Source: Lophium mytilinum
Lineage: Eukaryota; Ascomycota; Dothideomycetes; Mytilinidiales; Mytilinidiaceae
Reading direction: 5' to 3'
Assembly: GCA_010093605.1 (NCBI GenBank)
Contig: MU004188.1
Location: 506,341-570,340 of the forward strand
DNA: 64,000 bases
The notes below the pieces were generated by a model. It made no database searches. It was not told where the DNA came from and saw only the letters and a list, made by a program, of their open reading frames with translations. Below, in pieces: positions 53,719 through 64,000 of this stretch (position 1 is its first letter; every line of letters begins with the position of its first letter). The position numbers and the translations under genes are program-made.

Positions 53719-55038
53719 ATGGCCGAATCCACGCATTCCTGGCTTCCCTCGATACCATATCCTCCTGCTCAAGAAGGACGATGGTCTCCAGTGACATCAA
53801 CTCTCAATTGGTGTGAAGAGGTGAGTTCAACATACCTATTAGGTATCTTCAAAATCGGCCACCGCCTCCCCCCCCTTCCCAATTGATTGTCGAAGGGAGC
53901 TAGATCCCGACCTAGGAGCTTTGGACTCCCTCTCGGCCCACTTGCGCACTGCTCCAGGCACCCTTGCCTGACATTGCTTGGGATGCTTCGTCTCGACACC
54001 GTTTCGAAAGACAAGACGATTTCCAGAAGTCAAGACTGACAGTCAACAGGATTACTACGCGACCATTTACTCCGCCGAAATCGTGAATACCCTCACAAAC
54101 CTCCTGTTCATGTACCTCGCCGCACAGGGAATCCGTGGTTGCTTGAAGAATGGCCACGATGGGATATTCGTTGTAACTTTTATTGGGTATCTCCTTGTGG
54201 GCAGCGGCAGCTTTCTGTTCCATGCCACGTTAAAATGTATGTTTGGACCAATACAAGGTATACCCTTTTCATTGCGTGCCCACCTAAGCCTTGTGTGCTG
54301 TAGATCCTATGCAGCTCGTCGATGAGCTATCCATGATATACACGACATGCCTCATGTGCTACGCAACCTTCTCCCACGGAAAGTCGAAACTCTACTCGAC
54401 AGTTCTAGCTGTATCCTTGGTGTCATTGTCACTGTTCATCACACTATACTACCACTACCTCCAGGACCCGACGTTCCACCAAAATGCATATGCCCTCCTT
54501 ACTGCTACTGTTGTCTTCCGAAGTATGTTTGTCATGGAAGTCAATATCCGACCCAAGTTCAAAGCGAAGGCGGCAAGAGAGGTGCAACGCGCGACAGCAG
54601 CTGGTAAAGCAGAGCAGCGTCGACAGGACCAGCGGGATAAAGATATATTGCGTCAAATGTGGAAGCTGATTGGCTGCGGTCTGAGCATATTCATTGGTGG
54701 TTTTGCTATCTGGACTGTGGACAACGAGTTCTGTTTGACTTTGAGAGTCTGGCGGAGACAAATAGGTTTGCCCTGGGGCATCTTGCTGGAAGGGCATGGG
54801 TGGTGGTGAGTACTCAGACACCATTCAAAGTCCTCCCACTGACCAGCATAGGCATATCATGACGGGTATCGGAGCGTACTTCTACATCCAGTGGGGGATA
54901 TGGCTGCGACATTGTCTCAACGAGAAGCAAGACAACTACGAACTGCACTGGCCAAGCCTCTTTTCCCTTCCCGCCGTTGTACGGCAGCAGAACAAGCCCT
55001 CGAATGGGCAGGTTGGAAGTACCACAAAAGACAAGTGA
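53719..55038 (+). CDS. YPC1: Alkaline (phyto)ceramidase
   Basis: Four exons (53719-53820, 54050-54236, 54304-54805, 54852-55038) give 325 residues. The start WSPVTSTLNWCEE joins DYYATIYSAEIVNTLTNL, the family N-terminus. Zn-site and catalytic residues are visible: GSGSFLFHATLK (Ser, His92), YPMQLVDELSMIY (Asp103), and the C-terminal pair His261/His265 in EGHGWWHIMTGIG. Several membrane helices (FITLYYHYL, LIGCGLSIFIGGFAIW) agree with the seven-helix fold of ER/Golgi ceramidases. The enzyme hydrolyses (phyto)ceramide to a long-chain base and fatty acid. Intron 1 is long (229 nt). The last ~20 residues are weakly conserved. Confidence 0.93.
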
Positions 55039-55759
55039 GATCAGAAGGGGGTGTAGTATTCAAATCGTGCTTTCCTCAAGCAATTTAAGATATGGAGCAA
55101 GCCTGATGCTTCTCTCAACATGCTTGCACAGGATGAAAGAAGTATACCTTTGAGAAGCGCTCAGTAGTGGACGTCTACAGACGCACTACGCCTGGCCAAG
55201 GTCTTTAAAATGTACATACTGTACTCACACAATGCTGTCTGACATGTTTTGAACGCCATGAAGAAGTCGGGAAGTGATTGAGGTTTATTACATTGCATCC
55301 AGGCTCAGATAAGCCACGCTGTTCACACCATGCTATTCCTACAATTGAAGCCCGCAGCTGAAGCCCCCAGCAAATTAAAACTACAGCGCCCAAACACCGT
55401 GATCTAGCTAGCGTTGTTGTGATAGATCGTGTACAACCCGTGCATGTGAACAAAGTCTCCAGCTATTTTCCCCTTAGGACAGTGAATTGGCTATGACTAC
55501 TGCACAAATATCGGCAGCCTGTTGCTCCCGAGGTGGCCTGCAATTCACGCGTGGAACGCGCCCGAACAGGCTAGCCCGCGTTGTTTTGGTCAAGGCGTTC
55601 GGCAAGCGCCTTGACCTCTTTCCACAACACTTGCTTCTCACCGCTACCGCTGCCATCTCCACCTCCACCTCCACCGTCCACTCGACAGCTCTTCATTCCA
55701 CCATCTCCGCCATTCTCAGCTCCCACCAACAACTTTAGCACTTCTCTCAATCCGTCAAC
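55039..55759. promoter_or_regulatory. Beta-tubulin promoter region
   Basis: 720 bases. The ~150 bases before the ATG are strongly pyrimidine-rich (ccacctccacctccaccgtcc, cttctctcaatccg), typical of highly expressed fungal genes. No separate gene was recognised. Confidence 0.55.
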
Positions 55760-57558
55760 ATGCGCGAAATCGTACGTCTACACGCTCTCAGCAGTCTCTG
55801 TTTTTGCGCGTCCCCTGATTGCCCCGCGTTCATCCAGGCACCACCCATAACAGTTGAACACTCTGCTAACCACCTTTTCTCGCGTATAGGTCCATCTCCA
55901 GACCGGCCAATGTGTAAGAGATCCTCCCTGATTGATATTTTGGTCCACATCGCTGACAATTTGCAGGGCAACCAAATTGGTGCTGCCTTCTGGTGCGTAC
56001 ACGCTAAACACGTCCAACGTCAACAATGGATATATGGACTAACAGACCTCGTCCCGCAGGCAAACAATCTCTGGCGAGCACGGCCTTGATGGCTCTGGTG
56101 TGTAAGTGGACACAAACACTCACTTGGACAAGATTTTGATGAATTCGGACTGACATCCGGCAGCTACAATGGCACCTCGGACCTTCAGCTTGAGCGTATG
56201 AACGTCTACTTCAATGAGGTATGTTTCAAGAAGCCCATCTTGTCTGATCCCGTGCATTCTAACATGAACAGGCGTCTGGCAACAAATTCGTCCCCCGTGC
56301 CGTCCTCGTCGACTTGGAACCCGGCACCATGGACGCCGTTCGCGCCGGTCCTTTCGGCCAGCTTTTCCGCCCTGACAACTTCGTTTTCGGCCAATCCGGT
56401 GCTGGAAACAACTGGGCTAAGGGCCATTACACCGAGGGTGCTGAGTTGGTGGACCAGGTTCTCGACGTTGTTCGTCGTGAAGCCGAGGGATGCGACTGCC
56501 TCCAGGGCTTCCAGATCACCCACTCCCTCGGTGGTGGAACTGGTGCCGGTATGGGCACGTTGTTGATCTCCAAGATCCGCGAGGAGTTCCCCGACCGCAT
56601 GATGGCCACGTTCTCCGTTGTGCCATCCCCCAAGGTGTCGGATACCGTTGTCGAGCCGTACAACGCTACTCTCTCCGTCCATCAGTTGGTCGAGAACTCT
56701 GATGAGACTTTCTGCATTGACAACGAGGTTCGTGGCTCTGAGAGAAGCTTTTGCATTTAGACTAACGCAATCAGGCTCTCTACGATATCTGCATGAGGAC
56801 TCTCAAGCTGAACAACCCATCCTACGGCGACCTGAACCATCTGGTTTCCGCTGTCATGTCGGGTGTCACCACTTGCCTGCGTTTCCCTGGTCAGCTCAAC
56901 TCCGATCTCCGCAAGTTGGCTGTCAACATGGTTCCTTTCCCTCGTCTCCATTTCTTCATGGTTGGCTTCGCTCCTCTCACCAGCCGTGGTGCCCACTCCT
57001 TCCGTGCCGTTACCGTGCCGGAATTGACCCAGCAGATGTTCGACCCCAAGAACATGATGGCTGCGTCTGACTTCCGCAACGGCCGCTACCTGACTTGCTC
57101 TGCCATCTTGTAAGTGCATTAATGGAGCGTTAGATGTGAGCAAGTAGCTAACAGATAATCACAGCCGTGGCAAGGTCTCCATGAAGGAGGTCGAGGACCA
57201 GATGCGCAACGTACAGAACAAGAACTCCTCGTACTTCGTTGAGTGGATCCCCAACAACGTCCAGACCGCGCTCTGCTCCATTCCTCCGCGTGGCCTTAAG
57301 ATGTCCTCCACTTTCGTCGGCAATTCGACCTCCATCCAAGAGCTGTTCAAGCGTGTCGGCGACCAGTTCACTGCTATGTTCAGGCGTAAGGCTTTCTTGC
57401 ATTGGTACACTGGCGAGGGTATGGACGAGATGGAATTTACTGAGGCTGAGAGCAACATGAACGACTTGGTCTCTGAGTACCAGCAGTACCAGGAGGCTTC
57501 CGTCTCTGAGGGAGAGGAGGAATACGACGAGGAAGCTCCTCTCGAGGGCGAGGAGTAA
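55760..57558 (+). CDS. TUB2: Beta-tubulin
   Basis: Eight exons (55760-55771, 55890-55913, 55967-55992, 56060-56101, 56164-56218, 56272-56727, 56775-57109, 57165-57558) give 447 residues. The start MREI carries the tubulin autoregulation motif. GTP-binding GGGTGAGMG and the taxol/benzimidazole region are complete, and the acidic tail [16 protein letters not shown] ends the protein. The many 5' introns with tiny exons (12, 24, 26 nt) are standard for filamentous ascomycete benA/tub2. Residues used to score benzimidazole resistance are wild type: Tyr50, Phe167, Glu198 (GAG at 56704) and Phe200 (TTC at 56710). Confidence 0.98.
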
Positions 57559-58140
57559 GCGTTGGTTCCTACGAATTGTGTTCAGGTGGCCATCAGGTTG
57601 TTGGAAGTCTAGTACTACTCGCCCCTATTGGTCCTCGCACTCGTCGAATCGTGTTTCCTTCAAGAAGCTGTCACAGACTCTGTCTGTTCCAGCTACACCT
57701 TTGTCAAATTAAGTTGCGGAATAGCGAATGGAGCTAGGTTGTGCTTTGGTTTCCTAGCGAAGAATAATACTGAAGACTGTTGTGCTATCATGGTGCTTGT
57801 GAAGATCGTAGCATGTCATGACCCAACATTCCGAGGCCTGCTATCCATGGATACCTCCAAGTAGTCGCGTCAATCTTCTATATCATCACCGAGTCCGCTG
57901 GTTTGCAGAGCTAGAAACGTTAGACAGAAAGATACAAGTCGCTCTTCAAGGTAAAAGAAAGTCGAGATATAAGCATGTTGATTATGAGTTGTATCTTTTG
58001 GGCGCTGAGATATGCGCCAACGCATTCAAACATTTCGTAGAGGAGAGCCGCCTTGTTATCCGCGTTTTCATCCTGACTCCAATAATACCGGATCCGTGAA
58101 CGCCAGGCCCCATATAACACACAAATCGTACACATCGTAT
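57559..58140. other. 3' flanks of convergent beta-tubulin and HEM25
   Basis: About 580 bases. A few short frames without support. Confidence 0.55.
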
Positions 58141-59221
58141 TTACAGCACCCCCTCCGCATCCCTCGTATCCTTCCACCTCACCTCCGCTCTCCTGATCAA
58201 CTCCTCATAGAGCGTCCACGCTAGCGCACTACTAACCGCCTTCCGCGCCATCCGAATCCCCAGCCCGTCAAACAAAGCGCCTACGCCCTCCTCTTTCAGC
58301 ATCAGCTTCGCCGCCTGTACCATATTCCCATACTTCTGCGGCAGCAGCTGTAACCGCGTCTTGATCGCATCAAACGGATTCGTCATCGCCGTCCCCAGCC
58401 CCGCGGCCGCCACCCCGCTCGCAAAATTGATACTCGCCGCTGTGCGCCCACTCAACAGGCCCGCGGCGACCTCTGGGCTTACGGCGCCCGTCTCCGATCG
58501 CTTCTGCGCTTTCTGGTACTGCAACCGCGCGGCGAACGCGGACAGCCGTCGCTTGCTCTGCTCGTAGAAGAGCACGTACAGCCCGGCATACGGGGCGTCG
58601 CGCACGGCGGTGGCGCCGAAGCCGGCGAAGAAGCCGCGCGGGCCCTCGGACGCGAGGATGACGCGGATCGCGGAGAAGAGGGAGGTGTAGTTGTAGAGCG
58701 AGGACTCGTAGCGCACTTTGATGACGGTCACGGGCATGAGGATGAAGCCGGCCCAGGTGCGTGCCGCGGCGCCCGTGAGCAGGTTCTGGGTGTTGGAGAG
58801 CTTGGGTAGCGAGGAGGAGTGGCCCCCGCCGCCGCCGCCGGCTTGGGTGTTGACGGCGGTGCCATTGGCGTTGTTGCGGACGAGGGTTGCGAAGGCGACG
58901 CGCTGGCGTAGCGCGTTAAGTGAGGAGAAGTAGATGGCGGAGCCGCAGCCGGTGCGGATGGCGGAGGGGAGCGTGCCCCGCCAGAAGTTGCGGATGGGTT
59001 GGGGGGAGCTGGCGATGGAGCGGATGGTGGAGAGGAGGGTGGTGGTGCGGGCTTGCTGGACGCGGGTTTTGAGCAGGTCGGCGGGTTGGAGGAGCACAGC
59101 GGAGAGGACGCCGGAGCTTAGGCCGGCGACGAAGTGGACTGTGAGCTGTTAGAGGGGGGTTGTGGGGGAGTTTGGGTGGCATACAGGACGACGACGAGCG
59201 CGTCTTGCGGCCATCGGACAT
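58141..59221 (-). CDS. HEM25: Mitochondrial glycine carrier of the Hem25/SLC25A38 type
   Basis: Two exons (59221-59185 and 59138-58141; 46-nt intron) give 344 residues. Three mitochondrial-carrier repeats are present: [29 protein letters not shown], then [24 protein letters not shown], then [23 protein letters not shown]. The second repeat has Thr where most carriers have Asp/Glu (PVTVIK), a feature of SLC25A38 proteins. A poly-Gly insertion ([10 protein letters not shown]) lies between repeats 1 and 2. The yeast and human proteins import glycine into mitochondria for haem synthesis. It is head-to-head with PRP46 (283 bp). Confidence 0.92.
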
Positions 59222-59504
59222 TGCAGGATTTGCATTAAACGAATTGTTATAAGTGGTGAATGCTTTCGAGACTCAGCATGGTGCAATTCGAGGTCGTTAT
59301 ATCGTAAGGAATTGAAGGCAGCGGCCGGACACGATTGAGTCAAGTCGGCTTTCTCGGTGAGGTCATGTTCGTAGTGAGATGCACGTGATATCGATACGCT
59401 AAGCGCATAGCTCTTTTTTCAACCTCATCTCCAACCGCAACCTTCAGCGACTTCAAGAAGCTACTCTCCCACCAATCCCTCGAGCCAGCTCCGACGACAT
59501 CACC
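59222..59504. promoter_or_regulatory. Bidirectional promoter, HEM25 / PRP46
   Basis: 283 bases. Contains gcacgtgatatc near 59381. Pyrimidine-rich toward PRP46. Confidence 0.5.
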
Positions 59505-60911
59505 ATGGCGGAAGTTTCACTCACCACCCTCGCCGAAAGCAACCGCGAACAGACGCGTGAGCTATTCGGCGCCGAGTACAACACAGTCCCCGATACCAAC
59601 GATCTCGCGCACAAGTCGAGGGTCGCAACACGCGTCTATCAGGAGTATGGCGCCGTCGCAGAACTCCCCGCGGCCTTAGAAGCAAAGATGCAGGCGGCAA
59701 CAGCGCAACGCAAGAGACGAAAGGTTACGGAAGAGGATCAGCCATCAGACCCCAAACTGCGCCAAATAGTCGGGACCCTTGCCGAGAGCTCCAGCGCGGA
59801 GAGGACGTCGCAGGCTTTGACAGTGCGCCCGCGAGGGAATGGAGCAGCGCCGAACGCAAATGGACCTACACCCCAGAGGAACACGCCGTCTAGCGCTTTG
59901 GTCAGGAAAGACACCGTAAAACAGGTGAAGCCGGAGTGGCACGCGCCTTGGAAGGTGTTCCGGGTGATATCAGGGCATATGGGATGGGTCAGGAGCGTGG
60001 CCATGGACCCGGACAACAAGTTCTTCGTCACAGGTGCGGCGGACAGGACTATCAAGCTTTGGGATCTTGCGTCAGGCACTCTAAAGCTGACCCTTACTGG
60101 ACACATCTCGGCCGTACGTGGACTAGCAATATCGCCCCGACATCCGTATCTGTTCTCCTGTGGGGAGGACAAGACTGTGAAGTGTTGGGACTTGGAAACA
60201 AACAAGGTTATTAGACACTACCACGGTCATCTGAGCGGCGTGTACGCCCTCGACCTACACCCTACTCTCGACGTACTAGCTACCGGTGGCCGCGATGCTT
60301 CGGTTCGAATCTGGGATATGCGAACTCGCGCCAACATTCACGTTCTCAGCGGCCACAAGGGTACCTGTGCAGCTGTGAAGTGCCAAGAGGCGGACCCACA
60401 GATTATTTCCGGTAGTCTCGACAGCACGATTCGAATGTACGATCTTGCGGCTGGCAAGACCATGGGTGTGCTCACACATCACAAAAAGGGTGTCCGAGCT
60501 CTAGCTACCCATCCAAAAGAGTTCACATTTGCATCAGGATCATCGCAGTCAATAAAGCAGTGGAAGTGCCCTGAAGGAGCCTTCATGCAGAATTTCGAGG
60601 GCCACAACGCGATCGTCAATACGCTTTCTGTCAACGAGGACAACGTGCTTTTCTCTGGCGGCGATGACGGTACCACGGCCTTCTTCGATTGGAAGACCGG
60701 CCACAAGTTCCAGAGTGTGAACAGCGTCGCTCAGCCTGGTAGTTTGGATGCCGAAGCGGGAATAATGTGCAGCACCTTTGATCGGACGGGGCTGAGATTG
60801 ATTACAGGAGAGAGCGATAAGACTATCAAGATCTGGAAGCAAGATGAAAGTGCGACAGAGGACACCAACCCACTAGACTGGAAGCCAACGCTTGGGAGGC
60901 AGAAGTTTTAG
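59505..60911 (+). CDS. PRP46: Spliceosome WD40 protein Prp46/PLRG1
   Basis: An intronless 468-residue protein. The N-terminal 145 residues are polar, with the conserved [18 protein letters not shown] region; [23 protein letters not shown] then opens a seven-blade WD40 propeller ([45 protein letters not shown], with IKLWDL, VKCWDL, VRIWDM, IKIWKQ). The end is [14 protein letters not shown]. Prp46 is a core subunit of the NineTeen/Prp19-associated complex in the active spliceosome. The frame is uninterrupted. Confidence 0.95.
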   Translation: MAEVSLTTLAESNREQTRELFGAEYNTVPDTNDLAHKSRVATRVYQEYGAVAELPAALEAKMQAATAQRKRRKVTEEDQPSDPKLRQIVGTLAESSSAERTSQALTVRPRGNGAAPNANGPTPQRNTPSSALVRKDTVKQVKPEWHAPWKVFRVISGHMGWVRSVAMDPDNKFFVTGAADRTIKLWDLASGTLKLTLTGHISAVRGLAISPRHPYLFSCGEDKTVKCWDLETNKVIRHYHGHLSGVYALDLHPTLDVLATGGRDASVRIWDMRTRANIHVLSGHKGTCAAVKCQEADPQIISGSLDSTIRMYDLAAGKTMGVLTHHKKGVRALATHPKEFTFASGSSQSIKQWKCPEGAFMQNFEGHNAIVNTLSVNEDNVLFSGGDDGTTAFFDWKTGHKFQSVNSVAQPGSLDAEAGIMCSTFDRTGLRLITGESDKTIKIWKQDESATEDTNPLDWKPTLGRQKF

Positions 60912-63192
60912 GAAGTTTCTTGGTCGGAGAAATGGGCAGTTCCTGTCCTGAGAATACCGTCAAGATCAAAGAGAAGTTTACAATGCTCCCGAGCAACTCT
61001 CGCCACATCCGAGAAGCCCAAGGATCCTTCGCATCAGGCCATAATTCCAGCGCATTCGCCTCCACGGTGTACCTCTGCCTATGGCTGAACGCAGTGCTAC
61101 CTAACGTCCCACTTGAGGTTTCCTCGCGTTTACTCTACTAGTTGTGGAGGCGATAATACACAGATTGAGCAAGGTGGCTAATAGCTATCACCATATGTGG
61201 ATGTGGCTGCTAGTTGCGCTATCGAGACCCTTCTCGCACTGACAGCGTTCTGGGGCGTTTTGGCGATTACTTGGGACCGTACTCGTGTGTTTTGCTCACA
61301 CCATCCATATCGGCGTTCTGGTTTGCTGGACCGTCCATTCCTGGGATATCTTATCAAGAGCATTCTGAAATACGACTTCCTTGAAACCGCAGGTTGATAC
61401 ATAGCAAGGAGTTCATGGAAAATGGGGCATAGTAGCTTCGAAGATTCTTTTCATTACGATACCAATGTACAAAATACAAAAGAGATGAATAAGTAGTCGC
61501 TTCAGCCACCTCTATTCCATGCACCTAAACTTCCCGTGCTCCACCGCCCTTGACACAACTCAGAGCTAACTAACCCCCTTCACACCTTACCTACATATCC
61601 ATGCCCCCCTCATGCTCAAGCCTCCCATGTCCCTCCGCTCCCAATCGCGCGGAACCCCACCATCTCGGCTGGACCGCCCTCCCCATCTAGGAAGCCCACG
61701 AGGGGCAGCAATTCCCCTTCTCGGCCGCGCACTTGTGCGCTCACTGCATCTGCAATATATTCCCAGCCGTGACTCACAGAGAGCCAAGATCACCCCAGCA
61801 CTACCTTGCCGATCTGGCCCCGCCCATCAATCGTACCAACCCATCGCGGCGGGGAGCGCACCGACCTCAGCTCGACGCAGATGAGAAATCCAATTCCACC
61901 CGTGGCCCGCCTCGGCTGCTCGCACTGCATTCTGCGAGAAATATAAGTAATCAAGCCACGGGGGATGAAGTCGATCTCATCACCAAGCCCCCCGGACGAC
62001 GCTATTCGGAGCACCCTCGGGGCGCTGCGTAAGCAGGCTTGCGCGTGGACGAGCATGATATTGCAAGGTTCGGCAGCTGCGTCACCCTGCGTTCAGCCCT
62101 ACAGCCGCCTCTCCACACACCATATGGAGAGAGCGCGCGCAGAATGGGTGATCGCGGGAGAACGATTGCGGAGTATGTTCCTCAATCCATGTCACCTCCA
62201 CAAACCATCGTTAGTTTGGTGTTGGTGGTTTGGCGGCTCAGCCCCACAGCCGCCATTCCGCGCGCCGTGTGGAAAGAGAGAGAGAGAAAGAGTAAAATGG
62301 TGATCGTAGATAAATAATTGCGGAGTATATTCCTGAACCCATGCACTCTCCACAAACCTCATCGTTAGTTTGGTGTTGGTGGTTTTGGCGGTTCAGCCTA
62401 TGATGAGAAATCAGGACAGGGGTTCTCCGGTGCCACGCTCTCCGATAGATCAACGAGAACATCCACACCCTGCCGCGCTTGTGCGAGGCGGATTTCTTCT
62501 TCACCGATTGTTTTCGAGCAATGGGGAAAGCGGTCTATTGCGGTGCAAGGCGCGTGGCACGCGCGGTTTGGCACGATTTGGAATGCAGCGTGTGTCACCC
62601 ACCCCAGCGCCGTCACATCGCGCACGCGTCGTACAGGCGCGATAATGGCGGGTCATGTGGAGGGTTTTGGGGTGTGCAGGGATTGGCGTGTAGGGCTGAA
62701 GAAGGTTTGATGTAGAATACGCAGGGGAGGAGGGGGGTAGGACGGGAACTCGGGGTTCGCCGGTGGGATGGGAGAGAACACGTGAGGGGGAGCTGCCTGA
62801 AACGAGGGACGGGGGCGGCGTTTGTGGAGGGGTGTTTGTGTGACGGGGTTTGGGCCAATTGGAGTGGTGGGTAGATGGGAGGGTCGGTGAAGGGGTCTTG
62901 CACGACTGTTTGGGACAAATAGAGCTTTGAGGAATGAAGTGGTACGTACTTGGGGCAGTTGGATAGGTTTGAGCAGATAGCGATCGCTCGGAAAGAATAT
63001 TGGTGTCCAAACGCAGTTTCTGAGCCATTTCAGCGACCTCGAATCCTGATAGAATTTCAGATATCAACTGAATATAAAGTCGGATGATAGAATACAGTTC
63101 CTGGTTACATGTGCTCACCGTCTGTGTGAAACTATACACCCGATCGAGAGGTTCGCGGTTCATTAAGTCTAAACCGAGGTGTGTGGACTCAC
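60912..63192. other. Large gap before ORC1 with a tandem duplication
   Basis: 2.3 kb without a recognisable gene. It is GC-rich in parts and has several frames near 61.6-62.7 kb without domains. A duplicated segment lies at 62165-62398. A 231-codon minus frame at 62501-63196 begins at GTG and looks like chance. Confidence 0.5.
62165..62398. repeat. Imperfect direct duplication, two ~80-bp copies
   Basis: Copy 1 at 62165-62243 and copy 2 at 62317-62398 share attgcggagtat, then ttcct.aa.ccatg, then a cacaaacc/cgttagtttggtgttggtggttt core and ggcgg.tcagcc. They differ at scattered positions plus 1-2-base indels. A GA microsatellite (62276-62289) lies between them. Confidence 0.8.
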
Positions 63193-64000
63193 TCACGATC
63201 CGAAGCCTAGCCCCTTGACCTCCTCATCCTCACCCAGCGCCAACCTCACCTCCTCGTCTCCAACTCCCAACCTAACCCTGCCAACCCTCTCCCCTCGCCG
63301 ACTCTCCACACCAACGATGCCTGCTTCGGCGAGGTCCAAGGCCGCCTTCCCTAGCCCAAGCGCGCGAGCAGCCTTGGCATCAGTCTGCCTTGTGCTAGCA
63401 TTCTTGCCCGTGACATCTTGGGGTTCGTTCTCGGCGAGGAGATATCGCTGCACTGGTTGCAGTTGGCTCATAAGACCAAGACGCTTCGCCTCTTCAACTA
63501 CATCACCCATCAGTGCTTCACCGACGCCTGTACGTCGAATACGTGCTAGGAGCGCTGCGAGGAAGAGCTTAGAGGCCAGCGGGAGCGCGCGGAGGTACTG
63601 TTGTAGGGGACTAGAAGTCGCCTCGTTGATGGCCTGTTTGATAGTGGCAATGGTGACGACGCCGACAGGCTTGCCTTGCTTCTGCCTCGAGCTCGGGGTT
63701 TGAGTGTCTTGCATTTCTGCAGTGTTACCTCCATCCTTACCTCGCAATGCGGTTTTCGCACCTCGGCGACTCTTGCTTTTACTTGGCGTGTCGGGAGCTG
63801 CATCGTTATCAGCTTCAGCTTCTTGCTCTTTAGCTATTGCTTCGGCTTCTGCAATCTCTACAGCGCGCCGGCACATATCAAGAGCACGCCGTGCATCGCC
63901 GCTCACTGCAGCAACCTTTCGTGCCGCAAATTGAACAGCGTCTGGCTGGACGACATTGCCCGGGACACCGCTGAGACGGGACTGGATGATTTGCATTAGC
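63193..64000 (-). CDS. ORC1: Origin recognition complex subunit 1, C-terminal part (5' end outside window)
   Basis: The frame is open from the window edge to TGA at 63193-63195. It reads LMQIIQSRLSGVPGNVVQPDAVQFAARKVAAVSGDARRALDMCRRAVEIAE, the sensor-2/lid end of the Orc1 AAA+ domain (GDARRALD with the sensor-2 Arg). A basic linker follows (SKSKSRRGAKTALRGK). The winged helix is GVVTIATIKQAINEATSSPLQQYLRALPLASKLFLAALLARIRRTG. About 268 residues are visible; BAH and Walker motifs would be upstream. Orc1 is the ATP-binding subunit that marks replication origins. The frame ends at a normal Orc1 C-terminus. Confidence 0.93.
   Translation of the reverse strand, partial: LMQIIQSRLSGVPGNVVQPDAVQFAARKVAAVSGDARRALDMCRRAVEIAEAEAIAKEQEAEADNDAAPDTPSKSKSRRGAKTALRGKDGGNTAEMQDTQTPSSRQKQGKPVGVVTIATIKQAINEATSSPLQQYLRALPLASKLFLAALLARIRRTGVGEALMGDVVEEAKRLGLMSQLQPVQRYLLAENEPQDVTGKNASTRQTDAKAARALGLGKAALDLAEAGIVGVESRRGERVGRVRLGVGDEEVRLALGEDEEVKGLGFGS

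Noticed and set aside
62501-63196. 231-codon minus-strand frame next to ORC1
   Set aside because: GTG start within a possible donor-like sequence and Pro/Ser/Thr-rich end; considered as an extra ORC1 exon, but Orc1 ends normally at 63193.
1-64000. tRNA genes, CRISPR arrays and intact transposons
   Set aside because: I looked for T-arm-like GGTTCGANTCC on both strands, regular short spaced repeats and transposase/RT motifs, and found none that held up; weak tRNAs could be missed by eye.

Overview
The window is nuclear DNA of a filamentous ascomycete (Pezizomycotina; a Dothideomycete would fit, but the sequence does not fix the class). The evidence is short spliceosomal introns, mostly 46-90 nt, with CTRAY branch points; single-copy eukaryotic genes (beta-tubulin, MRE11, ORC1, TAF10, DAD3, prefoldin 1, TRM2, PRP46); and families typical of filamentous ascomycetes (SesB/NB-ARC/TPR and NACHT/ankyrin NLRs, HET domain, mpaB-like oxygenase). 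I worked out exon structures by hand from splice sites and reading-frame continuity. Coordinates span first to last coding base, and exons are given in the evidence.

Layout. 1-520 is the 3' end of ZPR1. 1.4-10.5 kb is an accessory, immunity-type block: an NLR with hydrolase, NB-ARC and TPR parts on the minus strand, a divergently transcribed four-helix membrane protein, and a NACHT-ankyrin NLR. 12.1-20.5 kb is a conserved block: VPS24, p23/SBA1, a HAD phosphatase, a TTC1-like TPR protein, a small coiled-coil protein, XAP5/FAM50 and a UPF0658 Golgi protein. 20.8-28.8 kb is a second accessory block: a HET-domain membrane protein, an mpaB-like oxygenase and an F-box-like protein. Each has one or more single-base frameshifts, whereas I found none in the conserved genes. 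29.1-64 kb is mostly conserved: a mini-RRM protein, TRM2, uS5m, DAD3, the NRC-2/FPK kinase, a 1072-aa low-complexity protein, MRE11, uS19m, TAF10, an F-box-like protein, prefoldin 1, alkaline ceramidase, beta-tubulin, the HEM25 carrier, PRP46 and the 3' part of ORC1.

Many genes are head-to-head pairs with short shared promoters: NLR/4-TM, VPS24/p23, HAD/TTC1, UPF0658/HET, TRM2/uS5m, MRE11/uS19m, prefoldin/ceramidase and HEM25/PRP46. The conserved genes serve core functions (translation in mitochondria, DNA replication and repair, kinetochore, splicing, membrane traffic). The accessory genes look like a fungal self/non-self or programmed-cell-death arsenal. The most promising undescribed unit is the NLR plus four-helix membrane protein pair at 1.4-5.7 kb.
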